DNA of 64,000 nucleotides from Nitrospira_D sp019636945 (GTDB lineage Bacteria; Nitrospirota; Nitrospiria; Nitrospirales; Nitrospiraceae), in the NCBI RefSeq assembly GCF_047338595.1, contig NZ_JBLFBO010000009.1, positions 62,001-126,000 on the forward strand. The letters are read 5' to 3'. Within the stretch, counting starts at the first letter, position 1, and every line of letters starts with the position of its first letter. Below are positions 59,604-64,000 of this stretch, in pieces. Position numbers and translations under genes: made by a program. Under the pieces are notes generated by a model, which was given only the letters and a program-made list of their open reading frames with translations, did not search any database and was not told the origin of the DNA.

Positions 59604-60833
59604 ATGGCCCAGACACGCGTTGTCATCATCGGAGGAGGATTCGGCGGATTGACCGCTGCTCGCGCCCTACGCCATGCCGATGTCATCCTCATCGACCGCA
59701 CGAATCACCACGTCTTTCAACCTCTCCTCTATCAAGTGGCAACAGCCGCTTTGTCTCCGAGCGATATCGCCTGGCCTCTCCGTACCGTCTTTCGCGCGCA
59801 GCAGAACGTGCGCGTGGTGATGGATGACGTGGTCGCGATTGACCGAACCGCCCGGGTGGTTCTCCTGAGGGACAGCGCACCGATACGCTTTGATACCTTG
59901 GTTGTAGCGCCAGGTTCCCAGCATGCCTACTTCGGGCACGACGACTGGGAACCGTTTGCGCCAGGGCTGAAAACCATGCGCGATGCCGTCCAGCTCCGTG
60001 AACGAATGTTGCTCGCATTTGAGCAAGCGGAACAGCGGAGAGCCGAGACCGGCGCGCAGGATCGTCTCACCTTCGTCATCGTTGGAGGAGGACCCACCGG
60101 CGTCGAGATAGCCGGCGCACTGGCTGAAATTGGACGAAAGGCTATGGGACCAGACTATCCGCACCTTCGCCTCGATGATCTGTCCATCCTCCTCGTAGAG
60201 GCAGGACCTCGCATTCTGCCAGGTTTCGACCCGACGCTCTCGACAAAAGCAGTGACGGCTCTCTTACGCAAAGGCGTCACGGTCAGACTCAATAGCCCGG
60301 TGCAAGCGATCCATGCTGAAGGCCTAACGATCGCAGGCGAGTGGATTCACTCGACCAATGTGATTTGGGCAGCGGGCAACAAAGCCTCACCTCTCTTGGA
60401 TACACTCCAAGGGCCACAGGATTCCAACGGCCGCGTCAAAGTCCGAGCGGATCTGACGCTCCCAGACGATCCCTGGATCTTCGTCATCGGTGATGCTGCC
60501 CATTATCAAGGAGATGACGGAACGCCCTTGCCAGGCATCGCACCAGTAGCCATACAACAAGGCCGATATGTGGCCGCCCTGATCAATCAACATCTCCCTC
60601 CGGCAGCACGATCATCATTTATGTATACAGACCACGGAATGTTGGCCACGATCGGTCGCGCCCAAGCTGTGGCACAACTGGGGTCGATCCATGCCACAGG
60701 ACTTCTAGCCTGGGTGCTCTGGTGCTTTGTCCACATTTTCTTCCTCATCGGTTTCCGAAATCGCTTTCGTGTGATGTCGGAATGGGTCTGGTACTATCTC
60801 ACCTTCAAACCAGGGGCGAGGGTCCTCTATTGA
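59604..60833 (+). CDS. type II NADH dehydrogenase-like flavoprotein (copy 2)
   Basis: This 409-residue tandem paralogue of 58109 has the same motifs (VVIIGGGFGGLTAARALR; FVIVGGGPTGVEIAGALAEIGR; FVIGDAAHYQGD) and a shorter C-terminus ending soon after the membrane-associating LWCFVHIFFLIGFRNRFRV. The two proteins are alike over almost their full length, pointing to tandem duplication. Two forms may serve different quinones, conditions or NADH versus NADPH. The overlap region with the lipocalin frame is antisense-free. Confidence 0.9.
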   Translation: MAQTRVVIIGGGFGGLTAARALRHADVILIDRTNHHVFQPLLYQVATAALSPSDIAWPLRTVFRAQQNVRVVMDDVVAIDRTARVVLLRDSAPIRFDTLVVAPGSQHAYFGHDDWEPFAPGLKTMRDAVQLRERMLLAFEQAEQRRAETGAQDRLTFVIVGGGPTGVEIAGALAEIGRKAMGPDYPHLRLDDLSILLVEAGPRILPGFDPTLSTKAVTALLRKGVTVRLNSPVQAIHAEGLTIAGEWIHSTNVIWAAGNKASPLLDTLQGPQDSNGRVKVRADLTLPDDPWIFVIGDAAHYQGDDGTPLPGIAPVAIQQGRYVAALINQHLPPAARSSFMYTDHGMLATIGRAQAVAQLGSIHATGLLAWVLWCFVHIFFLIGFRNRFRVMSEWVWYYLTFKPGARVLY

Positions 60834-60889
60834 AGCGCCACAGAACTCTCCCCATAATAATACAGTACGCTCTCTACCTGGAGTCTACC

Positions 60890-61450
60890 GTGAGGATTGT
60901 CTCCCTTCTTATTCTGACCAGCTGCTCCTTAATCATTGCAACAAGTTGTGCCCCGATCGAGCCGAAACAGTCACTTCAGACCGCCTCCTCAGTGGATCTA
61001 TCTCGATACGCCGGAATGTGGTATGAGATCGCTCGGCTCCCCATGTGGTTCCAACGACACTGTATTGATTCACGAGCAGCGTATACGATCCGTCAGGATG
61101 GCAACGTGGGTGTGCACAACGAATGTCTCACCGACCGTGGGACTGTGGACCAGGCCGACGGCGTTGCAACGGTTGTAGATCACACCAGCAATGCCAAACT
61201 GATGGTGACCTTCGACAACTTCTTCGCACGGCTCGTTGGCCCATCACGGGAAGGGAACTACTGGATCCTCGAACTCGACCCCAACTACACTGCAGCCATG
61301 GTCGGCACCCCTGACCGCCGTTATCTTTGGATTCTGTCGCGCACACCACAACTCGATGACGCCATCTATCAACAGCTCGTGGCCAACGCTCAACGGCTCG
61401 GCTTCCCTGTCGTCGATCTCATCAAGGCGACCTCGCTTCGGGCAAAATAA
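60890..61450 (+). CDS. bacterial lipocalin (Blc-like)
   Basis: The start is placed at GTG 60890 (186 aa), with TGGAG 7 nt before. A longer frame would overlap the preceding gene. A signal segment with lipobox-like SLIIATSC, then the lipocalin hallmark DLSRYAGMWYEIARLP (GxW), DGVATVVDHTSNAKLMVTF and the C-terminal YLWILSRTPQLDD with conserved Arg. Blc binds lipids or fatty acids at the outer membrane and is stress-induced in E. coli. Confidence 0.88.
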   Translation: MRIVSLLILTSCSLIIATSCAPIEPKQSLQTASSVDLSRYAGMWYEIARLPMWFQRHCIDSRAAYTIRQDGNVGVHNECLTDRGTVDQADGVATVVDHTSNAKLMVTFDNFFARLVGPSREGNYWILELDPNYTAAMVGTPDRRYLWILSRTPQLDDAIYQQLVANAQRLGFPVVDLIKATSLRAK

Positions 61451-61548
61451 ACCACCCACTCCCCCCCTCTTTGCCCACTGTTGACAGGCACCGCTCCGGC
61501 GGGTAGGGTTTCTCCTCCCTCATCTCAGAGACCGAGACCCGAAGCACC

Positions 61549-62097
61549 ATGGACGTTCTCATGTTCCTCACTCTGTTCCTCGTCCTCATTGTCATCATCG
61601 GTACGGGTGTCGCGTGGCTCCGTCGAATCAGTCGGACAACTAAAGAGCGGTATCACCAGCATGTCCCTGCCGTTCGCATCACCAACTTGTCAACCTTGAA
61701 AGCCGAAGACACGATTACCTTCACGCCGGAGTTAGAAAATACGGGACCAGGAGTAGCCTATGACTTCCTCCTTCAGCTCAGTGGATGGGATGGTACTTTT
61801 TCCGTCAAAGCCTTCCACCCCCAAGGCCCTCGCTATCAGACACACTCCGTCCCGATCGTCCTTGGCCCGAACGCGCCGATCCGCACAAAGCTGTTGAGCC
61901 GGTGTTACTTGCGATTGGCCTATCGCGACTGCTGGGAACAGCGATATGAATGTTGGTATCCTGTATCCCAAATCTCGAACGTAAGCAGCCGCCTTTACAC
62001 CATCCACATCAATCTCAGTGAACCGGAGTTCACGGAGCCTCATCCATCCGTCAGCACCATGTGGAAGTTGCTTCGCAGGAATCCTGCCTATCAGTAA
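61549..62097 (+). CDS. membrane-anchored protein with beta-rich domain
   Basis: This 182-residue protein has one N-terminal membrane helix (FLTLFLVLIVIIGTGVAWL) and a beta-sandwich-like remainder (VRITNLSTLKAEDTITFTPELENTGPGVAYDFLLQLSGWDGTFSV), typical of small CARDB-like or DUF11-like binding modules. Three Cys (RCYLRLAYRDCWEQRYECW) could pair. No family is recognised. It sits between the lipocalin and msrB. Confidence 0.6.
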   Translation: MDVLMFLTLFLVLIVIIGTGVAWLRRISRTTKERYHQHVPAVRITNLSTLKAEDTITFTPELENTGPGVAYDFLLQLSGWDGTFSVKAFHPQGPRYQTHSVPIVLGPNAPIRTKLLSRCYLRLAYRDCWEQRYECWYPVSQISNVSSRLYTIHINLSEPEFTEPHPSVSTMWKLLRRNPAYQ

Positions 62098-62239
62098 CAA
62101 CCAAGTTGGTTGGTCGCCCTCACTCCAAGTCGTTGATCTCATTTCTTCTACACCGCATGTTGGGCACTTGCATTCCAGGCCTGTGCCTCGTACCATTTTC
62201 GAGCATTGTTCCACACCTGCGGGGCTTCGATACGTCTGA

Positions 62240-62268
62240 TGTAAGACAACGACGTCCCACTCGACTCT
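62240..62268 (+). promoter_or_regulatory. candidate ECF promoter of msrB
   Basis: TGTAAG (62240-62245), 15 bp, TCGACTCT (62261-62268). The -35 box and spacing equal those before the cytochrome b and anti-sigma units. The -10 box keeps CGAC. It ends 35 nt before the msrB ATG. Confidence 0.5.
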
Positions 62269-62303
62269 AAAGCAGTGAGCACAGCATACAAAGGAGATAT
62301 TCA

Positions 62304-62723
62304 ATGCCGCCTAAACTACAGATTGATCCCATCGTAAAGGTCACCAAGACGGACGAGGAATGGAAGCGACAACTTTCCACCACAGCCTATCGGGTCTTAC
62401 GACATGAAGATACGGAGCGAGCATTCGTCAACCCCCTGCACGAGAATCACCAGGCCGGCACGTACTACTGCGCAGGGTGCGACCTCCCACTGTTTTCGTC
62501 TACGCATAAGTTCGATAGCGGGACCGGCTGGCCGAGTTTTTGGCAACCGATCGATCCTCGAGTCGTAGAAACTCGAACAGACTTTGCACTCTTTATCCCT
62601 CGGACAGAGGTCCACTGTGCCCGATGCGAAGGCCACCAGGGACATGTTTTTAAGGATGGCCCCAAACCCACAGGCCTCCGATACTGTATCAACGGAGCGG
62701 CACTCACATTCTTGGCCGATTAA
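62304..62723 (+). CDS. msrB: peptide-methionine (R)-S-oxide reductase
   Basis: This 139-residue cytoplasmic enzyme reduces methionine-R-sulfoxide in proteins. Zinc is held by CAGC (residues 57-60) and CARC. The nucleophile is Cys128 in RYCINGAAL, the usual pattern being RYCINSASL. FDSGTGWPSFWQP is the substrate-binding signature. AAAGGAG precedes the ATG. An ECF-like promoter lies upstream, tying it to the oxidative stress genes at 47.5-52 kb. No msrA is in view. Confidence 0.95.
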   Translation: MPPKLQIDPIVKVTKTDEEWKRQLSTTAYRVLRHEDTERAFVNPLHENHQAGTYYCAGCDLPLFSSTHKFDSGTGWPSFWQPIDPRVVETRTDFALFIPRTEVHCARCEGHQGHVFKDGPKPTGLRYCINGAALTFLAD

Positions 62724-62870
62724 GCTCCAACGGTTTTCACGCGCCCGCATGACCGGGCCCTACGTAGGACGCACAGGGAGGCGTCCCACACTCCCAGTGT
62801 ACCCCCCTGGCACTTGTGATCCGGTTCGCGGTACAATTCCCCACCAAATTATGACCGAGTTCAGAGTGTA

Positions 62871-64000
62871 ATGCTCCGCTCCATACGATCCTATACGTGG
62901 CTTCTCCTTCCCCTCGTTCTACTCTCCTGTGGAAAGGTCGGGAGTCTGTTCGGCTCGACCACCGACCCCTGCGCACTGGTCACTGTCGAAGAGGCTCAAC
63001 AGGCGCTTGGGGAGCCAGTAGAAGAAGGGACACCGTCTGAACCCAAAACATGCCTCTTCAAGGCCCATCGGAGTGATGGCAATACTGTCACCGTTCAACT
63101 CCATGAGAGCTCCGGTCAGGACCGGCGGGCTTGGTTCAACAAGGAGCGACTTCGGCGTGACAGTCGGCTGATCCCAGGCCTTGGTGAGGGAGCGGTCAGA
63201 ATCGATTCAGCCTCTCTCTCCCGCCTGACATTTCTGCACGAGGATGAGCTGATCACCGTGATCGTCGCCTCGACAAAACAGAAGCACCTCGCTGACGCCG
63301 TCACCCGGTTGAGTCGGGCGGTTGCCGAGCGGTATGGTGCCACACTGACCGCGACCATTCCCTCTACGGTCACCAGCCCCACTGCGGAACAGAATTCACA
63401 CCAGGAGGCCGGCTCTCGCGTAGCCCCCGTGACACTCACCCAAATACGTCCGGCTCCTGAGGCTCTTCAGGACGGACCCAAGAAATCCACGTCCATTGAT
63501 CCAACGAACCTGATCGGGAGCTGGCATACTCGCGTCTCACGTGGCACGACACAGCATGACCTCCTGCTGGTCATCAAACCGAACTTGGAATGGTCGCTCT
63601 CGTCGATGATGGAATTTGATGGTATCTTGAATGCCGAATCCGGCTTGTGGTCCCTCGAACGAGCGAACACATTCAAAGGTCTCGGATGGAAAGGAACCTA
63701 TCGAATCACCGCACCGAATGCATTTGCCACGACCGGAAGTGTTCAGGCGAATTGGAAGCGGCTCGTAACCGATCAGAACCCTGCACGCATTCCGGCTGAA
63801 CTCTGGAACCTCCGGCGGGAAGCGACGAGTGTGCCTGTCTTCCAACTCAGGACCGTTGACCCTGACCTCATCGGGCAATGGGAAGGCTCCGGCACCTATG
63901 CCGGCGGTCCTGCCACCTTTGTGTGGGCCATCCAGCCATCGGCAGCGACAGATTTATTAATCGTGGACAGTCTCAAAGGAACCGTTCAATTGAAGGACGG
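62871..64000 (+). CDS. lipoprotein, C-terminus cut by the window edge
   Basis: The frame is open from ATG 62871 to the right edge (376 codons). The signal peptide has a lipobox LVLLSC with Cys20. The next ~110 residues (DPCALVTVEEAQQALGEPV ... CLFKAH, LITVIVASTKQKHLADAVTRLSRAV) resemble the DUF3558-type 'Cys-Ala-Leu' periplasmic fold with a disulfide. A Ser/Thr/Pro/Ala-rich linker and beta-rich modules follow (LIGSWHTRVSRGTTQHDLLLVIKP; LIGQWEGSGTYAGGP), looking like two copies of one repeat. Unknown function. Confidence 0.7.
   Translation, partial: MLRSIRSYTWLLLPLVLLSCGKVGSLFGSTTDPCALVTVEEAQQALGEPVEEGTPSEPKTCLFKAHRSDGNTVTVQLHESSGQDRRAWFNKERLRRDSRLIPGLGEGAVRIDSASLSRLTFLHEDELITVIVASTKQKHLADAVTRLSRAVAERYGATLTATIPSTVTSPTAEQNSHQEAGSRVAPVTLTQIRPAPEALQDGPKKSTSIDPTNLIGSWHTRVSRGTTQHDLLLVIKPNLEWSLSSMMEFDGILNAESGLWSLERANTFKGLGWKGTYRITAPNAFATTGSVQANWKRLVTDQNPARIPAELWNLRREATSVPVFQLRTVDPDLIGQWEGSGTYAGGPATFVWAIQPSAATDLLIVDSLKGTVQLKD

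Overview
The window looks like chromosome of a Nitrospira-like bacterium (phylum Nitrospirota). This is inferred from gene content: chaperone-usher clusters with spore-coat-U subunits, very large STAND/BTAD regulators, a b-type cytochrome plus Tat molybdoenzyme pair, tandem type II NADH dehydrogenases, and lysine/methionine-rich periplasmic repeat proteins. No rRNA or other marker fixes the species. Both ends cut through genes: a Tat-type lipoprotein at 1-1513 and a lipoprotein from 62871 to the right edge.

Bases 1-19.5 kb read as an accessory block, nearly all on the minus strand. Four secreted or unknown proteins are followed by a chaperone-usher pilus operon (usher, six spore-coat-U-type subunits, one PapD-like chaperone; 7460-14162). 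On each side of the operon lies a ~1055-residue STAND ATPase/BTAD regulator. The two regulators share two near-identical DNA tracts, and a similar GATC-centred dyad lies just beyond the 3' end of each. The block ends at 19476-19514, where only the 5' half of a tRNA-Gly(CCC) remains. This suggests an old integration or deletion boundary. From 19.6 to 25.4 kb the genes are housekeeping: gcvH, lpdA, a ComEA-like helix-hairpin-helix protein, tyrS, ndk and a methyltransferase-glycosyltransferase fusion. From 25.7 to 46.3 kb come envelope and redox genes: DUF2314, lytic transglycosylase, MFS transporter, P450, lipoproteins, Sel1, an RnfD-like plus DUF2330 pair, and a 1500-residue Lhr-type helicase. 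This region also has two small minus-strand genes that share a promoter-like box, one of them encoding a 22-residue membrane peptide.

The most interesting part is 47.5-52.1 kb. A STAS protein and an ECF sigma factor are translationally coupled. Next to them are a zinc-finger anti-sigma-like protein, a YHS-domain protein, a periplasmic protein that is about one fifth methionine, a cytochrome b and a Tat-exported YedY/MsrP-like molybdoenzyme. The anti-sigma-like unit and the cytochrome b unit each carry the same bipartite promoter (TGTAAG, 15 bp, CCGACACA). A close match with the same spacing lies in front of msrB at 62.3 kb. Together these suggest a stress regulon that uses methionine as an oxidant sink and repairs methionine sulfoxide, resembling the hypochlorite-response systems known elsewhere.

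From 52.3 kb to the right end are a sigma-54 activator, a Rieske-flavodoxin fusion, two tandem NDH-2-like flavoproteins, a lipocalin and msrB. Several families of short degenerate repeats (GTTTCA-type, CTGAGT-type, and REP-like GTTCGTGAAGC palindromes) are scattered between genes, and some lie in frame inside the helicase gene.
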